From IMG/VR virus record IMGVR_UViG_3300036766_000317, positions 1 to 64,000 of that record: a stretch of 64,000 nucleotides of DNA. The stretch is one strand, 5' to 3'. The position numbers and the translations under genes are program-made. The notes beneath the pieces were generated by a model that saw nothing but the letters and a program-made list of their open reading frames with translations, made no database searches and was not told the origin of the DNA. This stretch comes from a virus. This document shows positions 7,018 to 15,718 of this stretch, piece after piece. How positions within the stretch are numbered: the first letter of the stretch is position 1; each line of letters begins with the position of its first letter.

Positions 7018-9224
7018 AAATAAAACCTCAGTGTAGTATAAAGATCGGCTTTCTTATTTCTTGCTACATTCGTTGGATGTATTAAAGGAAAAACCATTTG
7101 CTCCCTTTTTACATTTGCCATAATATTATTTCCTGAACAGTGAGTGGAGTCTTCCCCAAATCCTATATTAGATACAAGATTGACCGAGGGAAGAACCGTT
7201 AGCATTTTTTTCCTCCATAAAAAATGACTGAGCTGATAATCCCATGCCCCAATATCTCCTGCACACATTCTATCCAATGTAGAAGTCCAAAAAGGTATTT
7301 CTCTTGGATCATCTAATAACTCCCCAATCCAATCTGTATTTCGGACAGAAGGCCAATCTTTCAATGTTATATCAAATTGTTTCCACACTCGTCTCCAACT
7401 AGCCCATCCCCATCCGTGCAAATATTTAGAATAGTAATAACTATCCGAAGTTTTATTCTTACCAAATTGAAAATTATCACCACTGATTGTCCCTATTCTA
7501 TTATCATTCCTATACTTCTCTAAAAGTTCTGCACAGTACGGGAAAAAAGAAGGGTCGGGAATATCATCATCCTCTAAAATAATCCCCTCCCCTACATGAC
7601 TAAAAAACCAAGAGATTGCCGTATAGCCTCCCCACTTTCCTCCCAAGTTTGCATTTTGATATAACAACTGAAGATCACATTCCCAATCTATTTGGGAAAT
7701 AACATCCCGTACAGAAACACACTTAGCAACTTCTCCAACAATTCCCTTCTGCGGTCCATCCGCAGCAACAAACAGATGTCTTGGTTTTATCCTTTTAATT
7801 TCATTAAATACCAACTGAGTGAGTTCTGGTCTTCTGTAGACCATAAAAAGAATAGGCGTTTGAAACAAAGCCTGCTCTGTTGTTGGGGCCGATGTCGGTA
7901 ATTTGATTGCAGGCACATTCCCAAAAAGGATATTATAAAGAAAGTGCCGAGTACGATCAAAACTGATCATTTCTCCGCTTTGTCCTACCTGTTTAGCCCA
8001 TTGTCCTAATTGAGCATTAGAAACTTCTGGGGGAGGTAGCACCCCATCACTTTCACACCAAAACTTATCTATATTTAGATTTTTCTTTCGCATATCATTA
8101 TAGATATCAGTTCCCGGTAGAATATAAAGAACAGACGGGGCTGGAGAATCAGTTAATGGTATAGTATTCAAGAAAGCAACTGTCTCCTTTATCGTTTCAT
8201 TACTTTCTCCAGGATTTCCCACCATTGTAAAAGCACCAACAGAAATAATTCCTATGTGCTTTCGGCACAGTTCATAAGCCTTCTTGATTTGCTCTTGAGT
8301 GATCTTCTTATTGATCCGTTCTAGCATCTGTTTTGAACCAGACTCAATCCCCCAACAAATATGTCTACATCCAGATTCAACCATCCTATCAATCATCTCT
8401 TCAGAAACCGGATGTACACGACAAACACATTCCCACTGAATATCTAACTTCCTTCGCAATATTTCATCGCATATATCCAATACTCTATTTATACTGACAT
8501 TAAAAGTATCGTCGTGGAACATGATCTTCTTAACTCGGTACTTCTGCATCATAATTTCTATTTCATCCACAACTCTTCTGGGTGAATTAGTACGGACCTT
8601 CTGTCCCCAAAAACTGCCTGTAGAGCAAAAATAACAATGCGCTGGACATCCTCTAGAAGTTATAACAAACCCCAATCCACTCTCCCGCATAATATCCCCA
8701 GCATAAGAAAAATCAGGAATAAGCAAATCATCCAAAATACCAATAACTGATCGTGGTTTTGTAGTAACTATCTTAGATCCTTCCAAATAAACAAGCCCAT
8801 CCACATTGATCGGAGACTCCCCTTTATCAATTGAATTACATAACTCTCTCAGGGTGTTTTCCCCTTCCCCAATAACAACATAATCTGCCTTATAATTTAA
8901 AATAGCTTGTTCTGGAAAGAAGGACACATGCACTCCTCCTAAGATAATCTTTATATCCGGATAATTACTTTTTATCCATTGACTTATCTTTCTTACATTG
9001 CCCCGATTAAAAGAAGAACAAGTTAGACCGACAATCTCTGGTTTAAAATCAGAGATAATATCTGGCAATTGCTGAAGGGCATGTTCCATCAATTGATAAT
9101 GTACTGCTTTAGCCATTCGATCCTGACGTATAGCAGCCAACAAATACCCGATACCCAAAGGGAATATAGGACCGTAGCCTATTTCTAATCCGGGAAGATA
9201 TATGAGTAATACCTTGGACTTCAT
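7014..9224 (-). CDS. B12-binding radical SAM enzyme fused to a glycosyltransferase domain
   Basis: 736 aa. Residues 1-150: a Rossmann-like B12-binding domain (FPLGIGYLLAAI, VGLTCSSFNRGNVRKIS, ILGGVHVSFFPEQ). It has no clear DXHXXG, so base-off cobalamin binding is uncertain. Residues about 180-400: radical SAM core with SRGCPAHCYFCSTGSFWG (CX3CX2C), then FHDDTFN and WGIESGSKQML. Residues about 455-736: a GT domain (PILFMVYRRPELTQLVFNEI, EGIILEDDDIPDPSFFPYC, GWGWASWRRVWKQFD) like transferases of the GNT-I/sugar-transferase group. B12 radical SAM enzymes often methylate or rearrange unreactive carbons, so it may modify a sugar or acceptor and then transfer it. Both junctions are ATGA overlaps. 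Confidence 0.8.
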   Translation of the reverse strand: MKSKVLLIYLPGLEIGYGPIFPLGIGYLLAAIRQDRMAKAVHYQLMEHALQQLPDIISDFKPEIVGLTCSSFNRGNVRKISQWIKSNYPDIKIILGGVHVSFFPEQAILNYKADYVVIGEGENTLRELCNSIDKGESPINVDGLVYLEGSKIVTTKPRSVIGILDDLLIPDFSYAGDIMRESGLGFVITSRGCPAHCYFCSTGSFWGQKVRTNSPRRVVDEIEIMMQKYRVKKIMFHDDTFNVSINRVLDICDEILRRKLDIQWECVCRVHPVSEEMIDRMVESGCRHICWGIESGSKQMLERINKKITQEQIKKAYELCRKHIGIISVGAFTMVGNPGESNETIKETVAFLNTIPLTDSPAPSVLYILPGTDIYNDMRKKNLNIDKFWCESDGVLPPPEVSNAQLGQWAKQVGQSGEMISFDRTRHFLYNILFGNVPAIKLPTSAPTTEQALFQTPILFMVYRRPELTQLVFNEIKRIKPRHLFVAADGPQKGIVGEVAKCVSVRDVISQIDWECDLQLLYQNANLGGKWGGYTAISWFFSHVGEGIILEDDDIPDPSFFPYCAELLEKYRNDNRIGTISGDNFQFGKNKTSDSYYYSKYLHGWGWASWRRVWKQFDITLKDWPSVRNTDWIGELLDDPREIPFWTSTLDRMCAGDIGAWDYQLSHFLWRKKMLTVLPSVNLVSNIGFGEDSTHCSGNNIMANVKREQMVFPLIHPTNVARNKKADLYTTLRFYL

Positions 9225-9916
9225 AAAGACGCCCCCACTAAAAATATATCATTCGGAAAAGCCCCCTTAACCGAAGATAATATAGTTATTCCAACTGTAC
9301 GAAACAATAATTTTACGGACTTTTCCATGAAAATAAAAACGTGCTCATCCGCTTGAAAATGAGGAAAGCCTAAACCTTCATTTCTGTAACAAGGCGTTTG
9401 TATCATTACATATACTCCAAGAGATTTCATTTTCTCCAACGCTTTAATAGGATCCGGAAAATGCTCTAACACATCAAAACCACACACAATATCAAAGGGC
9501 CAATTTATTTGTATATTAGGGAACTCCCCACATAGCATAGCCACACCAAAGGTCTTTCTTGCAAAGGAGCAGGTTTCTTCCGATATTTCTACTCCTACAC
9601 ATCTGGTAAACCCATTATCTTTACAGTGTCGTAGAAATCCCCCATGAGCCGATCCTACTTCTAGTATAGAAGTCAACTTTGGTAGAGTTTTCAACTGATT
9701 CCACCAGAATGGTATTCTATCCCCAAAATCATCTTTTGCCCGTTGCTCAATCGGAGGAAAACCAAACTTCTTTGTCTGCCTATCATGCCAATATGTATCA
9801 AAGGTGTAAAAGTCCTTCTCTATACCTTTTTTTGATACGAATGTATCACAAGAGGCACACTGTAGATAGTCTGGATGAAACCCTCGTAAATTCTCTTCCC
9901 CGCACCAACATTTCAT
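9221..9916 (-). CDS. class I SAM methyltransferase with N-terminal cysteine cluster
   Basis: 231 aa. Cysteines at 3, 5, 20 and 23 (MKCWCGEEN...LQCASCD) form a likely zinc site. The SAM-binding motif ILEVGSAHGGFLRHC lies near residue 86, with an acidic motif VGVEISEETC and the post-motif VCGFDVLEHFPDP, as in Methyltransf_23-type sugar or small-molecule methyltransferases. Four-nt overlaps with both neighbours. Likely methylates a sugar or an intermediate of the same pathway. Confidence 0.75.
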   Translation of the reverse strand: MKCWCGEENLRGFHPDYLQCASCDTFVSKKGIEKDFYTFDTYWHDRQTKKFGFPPIEQRAKDDFGDRIPFWWNQLKTLPKLTSILEVGSAHGGFLRHCKDNGFTRCVGVEISEETCSFARKTFGVAMLCGEFPNIQINWPFDIVCGFDVLEHFPDPIKALEKMKSLGVYVMIQTPCYRNEGLGFPHFQADEHVFIFMEKSVKLLFRTVGITILSSVKGAFPNDIFLVGASL

Positions 9917-10428
9917 TTGAATCCCTCCACATAGATGGTCTCATGATCTCTCGCCTTCATATCTAGCCCTTCTCTAAAAGGCCTAAGTTTCACTTCTTTA
10001 AAACCAATGGAAGCTATGATCAAAGGTAAATTTTCCTCATCAAATAAAAACTGATGGTGGCCATCTAGATAAGCAAAATAATTGATGAAATCTATCTTTG
10101 AATAGAAATGGTAAGCAGGAAGATACAAATCCGTATCCGGTATCTTGAACAGCTCTGGTTTCAGATATGCTTCTATATAGATTCTAGCATTGGGCACAGC
10201 CGCCTCAAACAAACCACCAGATTTCAATACTCGACGGCACTCATGAAGCAGCTTTATCATATTGGTATAAGGAAAATGCTCTAGTAAATGGGAAGAATAA
10301 ATCCTATCAACAGAGCCCTCTGCAAAAGGGAGAAGATTATTTAAATCACGACAAATATCACTTCTTGGATCTTTGTCTATAGTAATCCACCCTTCCCTCC
10401 TTTCAAAAGCTCCTAATTCTACTTTCAT
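9913..10428 (-). CDS. class I SAM methyltransferase (Methyltransf_11-like)
   Basis: 171 aa from the ATG at 10428, chosen because GGAGG precedes it by 5 nt and because it gives the 4-nt ATGA overlap seen along the cassette. Short motif I (KVELGAFERREGWITIDKDP), then VDRIYSSHLLEHFPYTN and CRRVLKSGGLFEAAVPN, the standard order of this family. The glycine-rich loop is abbreviated, as in MetW/WbdD-like proteins of polysaccharide clusters. Confidence 0.7.
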   Translation of the reverse strand: MKVELGAFERREGWITIDKDPRSDICRDLNNLLPFAEGSVDRIYSSHLLEHFPYTNMIKLLHECRRVLKSGGLFEAAVPNARIYIEAYLKPELFKIPDTDLYLPAYHFYSKIDFINYFAYLDGHHQFLFDEENLPLIIASIGFKEVKLRPFREGLDMKARDHETIYVEGFK

Positions 10429-11096
10429 ACAAACCTCCAATTATTAATCAGAATTGTTCTATCCTCTTGAGCAGGAACCTTTGCTGTTGCGTAATAGAAC
10501 TTCTTAGTAGAATGCAGATCTGGAATGACATCCACAAAATTACACAGGCTGCTATCTATACAGTGTATTTCTTCGGCTTTCAAAAGAACGGTATACCAGT
10601 CAAAGATATTAAAGTCATCTATCGGCCCGAATAAAACTTTTGAAAGCGGTGTACCTATAAAATTTTGAGAGTCCCACGTATTCTCATGAACTACTGCATA
10701 TCTATCTCCGTATCTTGCTATGATCTTGTCATATAAAGCAAGTTCCTTCTCATTATTCCTATTCCACACTAAGTTCCAACGATAGCTTATCGGAACTTGC
10801 GCCAAATGATATTTCATAGATACAAAACTCTGCCAAGTGAGTCTAGACGCCATCCACAATTTATGTAAAACAGTATCCGTATTCAAACCAAAACTAAGAT
10901 CAATAATCCTTTCATATTCAGAGTCTTCCACATCTACGGGACGTACATAATCTATATTTCGGAACAAAGGGTGGTACTCTTTTGGGCACAACCACTCCAC
11001 TTTGTAATTGTACGGTTTTTTCGTGTACCAAAAAGCTATAGGCAAACAGATCAATATATCTCCATGTCTGCCTGGTTGATTTATAAGTAATTTCAT
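10425..11096 (-). CDS. GT-B-like glycosyltransferase (heptosyltransferase/GT9-like)
   Basis: 223 aa. N-terminal GRHGDILICLPIAFWY matches the G-x-x-GD-x-L start of the GT9/heptosyltransferase family. The C-terminal segment AEEIHCIDSSLCNFVDVI resembles the nucleotide-sugar site of GT-B enzymes. It is shorter than GT9 enzymes (about 330-350 aa), so it may be a trimmed or single-lobe version. Overlaps both neighbours by 4 nt. Confidence 0.55.
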   Translation of the reverse strand: MKLLINQPGRHGDILICLPIAFWYTKKPYNYKVEWLCPKEYHPLFRNIDYVRPVDVEDSEYERIIDLSFGLNTDTVLHKLWMASRLTWQSFVSMKYHLAQVPISYRWNLVWNRNNEKELALYDKIIARYGDRYAVVHENTWDSQNFIGTPLSKVLFGPIDDFNIFDWYTVLLKAEEIHCIDSSLCNFVDVIPDLHSTKKFYYATAKVPAQEDRTILINNWRFV

Positions 11097-11725
11097 CCTA
11101 TTCTCCTATGCACCATAAATAAATGAGAATTTGGACATGTCTTAGTATAAGAATCCTTTATTCCTTTAACTTCTGTAGATGAATAAGTACAAACCCAACC
11201 ACACCTACGAAATAAATTAAGCCACCAACTAGAATCCTCACAAATGACATGAGTGATGTCCTTATTATTTGATGGAGCCACATATTTACCGCAAGAACCT
11301 AAAGGGACTATCGTGAACAGTTGTTCCACATTGAATACTTCCAATAAATAAATAAGTTCTTTTTCCGATATATGCTCTAATACATCTTTACAAACGCCAT
11401 ACTTAAAAGGAGACTTGCTTTCTTTCCAATCTGCTAATAGAGTCCTTGTCTTTACCAGATATGGTTTTGCTTCTTCATCTGCATGAGAAAGAGCGTATTC
11501 ACTGACATCCGACCCCCAAGCATCCCTACGTAACATACGCAAAGCCCGAACAAGGTACGCTTTTGCACAACCAAAATCTATAATTGTTTCATTTGGTTTT
11601 ATATGCAGAAAATCAATGATGGACATCGCTAATGGAAACGTGAGTTCGGGAATCCATCTGTAATTCTGATAATTACTCAAGCCCGTTTCTACACCAGATT
11701 CATAATAATCCCGGTCGTAAATCAT
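11093..11725 (-). CDS. class I SAM methyltransferase
   Basis: 210 aa. The SAM motif TIIDFGCAKAYLVRAL lies near residue 48, followed by AWGSDVSEYAL (motif II acidic residue) and GVCKDVLEHISEKEL (post-I/IV). Third methyltransferase of the cassette and distinct in sequence from the other two. Overlaps neighbours by 4 nt on both sides, so strongly translationally coupled. Confidence 0.7.
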   Translation of the reverse strand: MIYDRDYYESGVETGLSNYQNYRWIPELTFPLAMSIIDFLHIKPNETIIDFGCAKAYLVRALRMLRRDAWGSDVSEYALSHADEEAKPYLVKTRTLLADWKESKSPFKYGVCKDVLEHISEKELIYLLEVFNVEQLFTIVPLGSCGKYVAPSNNKDITHVICEDSSWWLNLFRRCGWVCTYSSTEVKGIKDSYTKTCPNSHLFMVHRRIG

Positions 11726-12651
11726 AAGAAATTTTCCATTTCTGGATTGATAAGTGATTCTACTAAACTATTCTGTGTACCAAAAACACAGTTGGTACAG
11801 TTCTTACTATCATATGGTTTTGCCTTTTTCATGCAAGATTCGATGAAATCTTCCGTAGTCATCCATCTGAATTTCTTATGAAAAGATCGATCTGCCGATT
11901 CATTAAGAACTATAGAACTGCACCTATATACATACCCATCATGAAGAATAAATGGTTTAAAGTACCCCCACCAACATCTTTCAGGCCTTGAAAAAACCTT
12001 CTCTTGATAAAAGAAAGGAGGACCATAATTAGCCACCATTCGGGAAAGACGAATATTAACGTATTTCAACTCGGTTTCGGAGACCTGACAATTGGGAACA
12101 ATCCTTATATACTTTGGATGATATAAATCCGAATAATTCTTGAGTTTATTCCAAGTGCTATTGGTTGTTTTCTCATTGACAACGTAGCTAAATCCGAGAA
12201 CTCCTTTATAATCTGTGGGTATTTCAATATCAGAAACATAATCCAATGAATTTAAAGAAATCCTGATCCAGTCTAAGAAGTCAACATAACTACCAACTTT
12301 ACTAACGAGATCAATTCCATTAGTAATAAACCCTTGTTTAAAACCAAGAGTATTGGCTCGACGGATCACATTTTTAATGAAAGGATATTGTGTAGGGTCA
12401 CCACCACCAGTCCATTCCACTGATTTCGATCCTGATCTTGCCATTTCACATAAAAAAATATGGATACGGGTATTATCCAAATCTTCATGTTTCCGCCTAT
12501 TTACATTGGAACAAAAGACGCACTTGAGATTGCACCTACTTGTAGGTGCAATCTGTAAAGAGATTGGTTTAATCTTTCCAGTATCTTGGAAGAACTTTAG
12601 ATAATCAAGGTGACGTAGGATCTTCTTCCCTGTTGATGTATACACAGACAT
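11722..12651 (-). CDS. radical SAM enzyme with C-terminal cysteine (SPASM-like) region
   Basis: 309 aa. Start ATG at 12651 has GGAGG 8 nt upstream; an upstream TTG at 12666 lies within that site. The core motif APTSRCNLKCVFCSNVNRR (CX3CX2C) is near residue 37, then WTGGGDPTQYPF (the GGE-like motif, here GGD) and FITNGIDLV. C-terminal cysteines (ERCWWGYFKP, YRCSSIV, SKNCTNCVFG) suggest an auxiliary Fe-S cluster. First gene of the cassette after the portal gene (20-nt gap). Substrate unknown. Confidence 0.75.
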   Translation of the reverse strand: MSVYTSTGKKILRHLDYLKFFQDTGKIKPISLQIAPTSRCNLKCVFCSNVNRRKHEDLDNTRIHIFLCEMARSGSKSVEWTGGGDPTQYPFIKNVIRRANTLGFKQGFITNGIDLVSKVGSYVDFLDWIRISLNSLDYVSDIEIPTDYKGVLGFSYVVNEKTTNSTWNKLKNYSDLYHPKYIRIVPNCQVSETELKYVNIRLSRMVANYGPPFFYQEKVFSRPERCWWGYFKPFILHDGYVYRCSSIVLNESADRSFHKKFRWMTTEDFIESCMKKAKPYDSKNCTNCVFGTQNSLVESLINPEMENFL

Positions 12652-12671
12652 TTTGAATTCCTCCAATTGAA

Positions 12672-14321
12672 CTACTTTACTGGTTTTGGTATCTTTTTCT
12701 TCTTCACTACTGGAACAACTTCTCCTGGTTTCGGTTTAATCGGTTGACCATCAGCCCCTACTTTCTGTTTGGGTTCCGCTTGCTGTCCAGCGGCATCAAC
12801 AGGTGGCTGTAATTCAGGGAATCTATCCTCTTCAGTAGCCTGTTCCAATCTCAGACGACGATAGTTACCAAAGCCGACCTTCCTAGCAATCTCCTTATTC
12901 GGGATACCAAGAACGTCATAAACCGATCCATGCTTCACTCCTAAGTAAGCGCGAGCACGGGTCTCCGCATCAGTGACCTCCGAAGTCGGAAAGGTTATGT
13001 CAATCAGTTGTTCTGGTTTTACATCTATATCCTTAAACACAGGCTTCTTTCCTTTAAAATCAACAGCCGTTCTTACAGAGAATTTTTCTGGGAAATCTGA
13101 TACTTTACTCATAAGGAAGAAAACAGCCCGATAAAAATCATACCGTAGAAACCGTTCATAATATGCAATTTCATCCATGATACGATCAGACATGGGCCCA
13201 CGAGACGCTTTTACCGAAGCAAACGTGCCTTTCGATTGTCCTGTAGACACGTCTTCCGGTTCGTTAAGCCCCCCGGTGACCATATGCAGAATGTCCGTAT
13301 CAGCATCACTAATAGAAGGGAGTTTTGGATTCTGTGCCGTTATAGTCATACCGGGAGGCAGAACGAGTGTACTACCAGGTGTCTTCTTGGCCATAATACC
13401 TGTCTTACGTCTTTCCTCGTCAGTCAGACTAAGCCAAGTACGGAATGCTTTCGGGTCTTCGATAGCAACAACCCATAAATAGGCTCCTGCTGATTTCTTG
13501 TGGTCTATCTCATATTTCTTAAGGTTTTCATAATGATTTAGCCATTCTACAACTGTCCGAAGATAAGAGATATTCCTCCTAGTCACAAAAGACCGATCCC
13601 AAGAAACAATAAACCTTTGAAATCCGCCCATATCATTGAATGTATTCTTACTGTTTCTGGAATCTTTGGTCTGCTCCTCCTTATACCCTGCACATTTCTT
13701 AGCCACTTTGTGCAAGTCGGGATAGTAAGCCATATATATGGAAGGGACAAGGGTGATATTACTCGCAGACGAATACTTGCTAGAATCAGTCATGGTTACA
13801 AAATAGAATAACGGGAAGGTTGTTTTTGTAGGATGATAGATAATACCATCTTCCCCACCCCCTGTTATAGACGAAGGATCAAGAAAATCAACTTCAACAA
13901 ACCCATCAGGATGGACTGTGAGCATCAGGAAAAGTTCTCCTTCGATAAAAGCTCTTCCAACAAACTTCGTCCAGTTTGAGTACAACCGATTTCTCGGATC
14001 TCGTTCAATCAACTCGATTTTCTCTTGAATTTCAAAGATTTCCGAAGAAATCTCAAAACCAAGACCCGTTAAACGACCAACTTGTCCTCGAATTGCTGTA
14101 CCAACAAAGGGGCTTTTATTGAACTTGTCCCAACATACCTTTTGCAAATTTGCTCGGTCTTCTAAAGGATTAACTCCTCCTACTGCAAAACCATCAGCAT
14201 CTTTTGTTTCGTCTCCGGATATGTCTTCTTGCCACGGCATGGTCATCCTTATAGCCATAAGCTCGTCATCATCCAATTTACTTAAAGCAGACGTTATTTT
14301 GTCAATTTTCTCGATTTTCAT
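12672..14321 (-). CDS. portal protein
   Basis: 549 aa, the size of phage portals. It has the recognisable segments NKSPFVGTAIRGQVGRLTG (residues about 70-90), YLWVVAIEDP, and a GLNEPEDVSTGQSKGTFASV segment typical of the portal crown/stem region, then ERFLRYDFYRAVFFL. The proline/lysine-rich C-terminus (KPKPGEVVPVVKKKKIPKPVK) is an extension. Forms the dodecameric DNA channel at the capsid vertex. It sits upstream of the cassette and protease, in the usual order if the cassette is removed. Confidence 0.8.
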   Translation of the reverse strand: MKIEKIDKITSALSKLDDDELMAIRMTMPWQEDISGDETKDADGFAVGGVNPLEDRANLQKVCWDKFNKSPFVGTAIRGQVGRLTGLGFEISSEIFEIQEKIELIERDPRNRLYSNWTKFVGRAFIEGELFLMLTVHPDGFVEVDFLDPSSITGGGEDGIIYHPTKTTFPLFYFVTMTDSSKYSSASNITLVPSIYMAYYPDLHKVAKKCAGYKEEQTKDSRNSKNTFNDMGGFQRFIVSWDRSFVTRRNISYLRTVVEWLNHYENLKKYEIDHKKSAGAYLWVVAIEDPKAFRTWLSLTDEERRKTGIMAKKTPGSTLVLPPGMTITAQNPKLPSISDADTDILHMVTGGLNEPEDVSTGQSKGTFASVKASRGPMSDRIMDEIAYYERFLRYDFYRAVFFLMSKVSDFPEKFSVRTAVDFKGKKPVFKDIDVKPEQLIDITFPTSEVTDAETRARAYLGVKHGSVYDVLGIPNKEIARKVGFGNYRRLRLEQATEEDRFPELQPPVDAAGQQAEPKQKVGADGQPIKPKPGEVVPVVKKKKIPKPVK

Positions 14322-14343
14322 AAAATTTCCTCGAAAAAGGATT

Positions 14344-15549
14344 TTACTTCAATGTTAAAAAGTCTAATCTGGACAAAAGATTCTTTACAAATGCCCCAAA
14401 AGATCCCACTACCGAATGTTCCGCCGTTCCCTCATCCCACACAGCTTTTGAAATAGTTGACATACCAATTAAACCTGTTACGTCAACTTCAGTCGTTCCC
14501 GTACTATTATTTACACATATTCCCACACCCTTGACCAATATTGTTCCATCTTCTACCGATGAATCTACTATCAACCTACCTGCCGCCAAGTAAACACTGA
14601 TGTTTGCTGCATGATCCAAATCCATTAAAGTCAGACCACCACTATATTGATTGAAACTCACACTGGTAGCCGTTCCTACTCGAATTATTGGAGTCGCGGC
14701 ACCAGGGAACCCGTCCACACAATTAATAAACATGGTTGACCCCACTGCATGAAGAGAAATATCCCCTTTTAAAACCGAATCTTTAATTTCTCCACTGAGA
14801 TTTGTTAGGCCCAGGAGTTCATATCCAAGTTGGCAGTCAATAACCGTAAGGTTACAATCTTCCCCCATCCCGCCGGAAAGAGTGGCCTTTTCAAGTTGAG
14901 TTCCTTCACACATACAGGCGTCGAAGGCAAGATGGGTCAAGGATTTACTTTCTCCTATAAATATCAATCCTCCCATCGCCTCTCCCGTAATGAATGCGTA
15001 ATCTCCTATAATAAAAAACTTCTTAAAACCTCTGGACAAGGCTATTTCTTTTGCCTGGGCAAAATTACTCGACGGTGTTTCCGCCGTCCCTATCGGATAT
15101 GCTGTTCCAGGAATCCCATTTACCACATCTATCGTTACACCGCCATTGAAAGAAGAATACTGAATTGCTGACATTTCCTGTAAGGTGGTTGATGAAGATG
15201 CCGTTATAGTAGCCATAACATTATCTGAATATGCCAACGGATACATTGTAGCTCCATTTATATCAACAGCAACCAAATTTCCACCGGACACCTTGCATAT
15301 TGTCGGAGTAAGTCTTGCCTCGAACATGACTTTGGCATTTTCTAATTTAGCAGTGATTCCTACCATAACAGAACCACCTAAATCTTCTTTTCCGGAAGCA
15401 GATAGTAATCTGGGATAACTCATATTTACCTGAGTAGCTTCCCATATACGAATTTGAGTTACCAGCGACTGAATGTCAATTTCTGGGCCATCAGTCGCTG
15501 GTATTGTAATGATTCTTGGACTAACTATTGGGTTGACCTGGATCGACAT
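14344..15549 (-). CDS. virion structural protein, probable fibre or beta-helix protein
   Basis: 401 aa of beta-strand-rich, glycine/serine-rich sequence without cysteine clusters or enzyme motifs. Repeating short strands (TLSGGMGEDCNLTVIDCQLG, SGEIKDSVLKGDISLHAVGS, FINCVDGF) look like right-handed beta-helix rungs. The C-terminal AVWDEGTAEHSVVGSFGAFV is a segment I associate with phage fibre-like proteins in this position. GGGGGAG precedes the ATG. Role as host-facing fibre or decoration is inferred. Confidence 0.6.
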   Translation of the reverse strand: MSIQVNPIVSPRIITIPATDGPEIDIQSLVTQIRIWEATQVNMSYPRLLSASGKEDLGGSVMVGITAKLENAKVMFEARLTPTICKVSGGNLVAVDINGATMYPLAYSDNVMATITASSSTTLQEMSAIQYSSFNGGVTIDVVNGIPGTAYPIGTAETPSSNFAQAKEIALSRGFKKFFIIGDYAFITGEAMGGLIFIGESKSLTHLAFDACMCEGTQLEKATLSGGMGEDCNLTVIDCQLGYELLGLTNLSGEIKDSVLKGDISLHAVGSTMFINCVDGFPGAATPIIRVGTATSVSFNQYSGGLTLMDLDHAANISVYLAAGRLIVDSSVEDGTILVKGVGICVNNSTGTTEVDVTGLIGMSTISKAVWDEGTAEHSVVGSFGAFVKNLLSRLDFLTLK

Positions 15550-15709
15550 TACTCCCCCTGTTATACTCTTCCCATTCTCTTATGTAAGATTGAAGCTCAT
15601 CCATCCGAGTTTCCTCTTTGGTTATGCCTTGCCGAAAAGCCAAAATATTAGTCTGACACTGCATCACAGCCGTCCGAAGAGGTCCTAACTCATATTGCGG
15701 TTTTTTCAT
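15521..15709 (-). CDS. small helical protein between structural genes
   Basis: 62 aa starting at the second of two adjacent ATGs, 4 nt after AGGAGG. Charged and helical (TKEETRMDELQSYIREWEEY). It overlaps the next gene by 29 nt. Position suggests a structural cofactor or trimerisation/chaperone peptide for the neighbouring fibre-like proteins, but no family is recognised. Confidence 0.6.
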   Translation of the reverse strand: MKKPQYELGPLRTAVMQCQTNILAFRQGITKEETRMDELQSYIREWEEYNRGSNVDPGQPNS

Positions 15710-15718
15710 CATTCCTCC

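Noticed and set aside
12652-12666. TTG start for the radical SAM gene at 12666
   Set aside because: The TTG-GAG-GAA codons are the ribosome site of the ATG at 12651.
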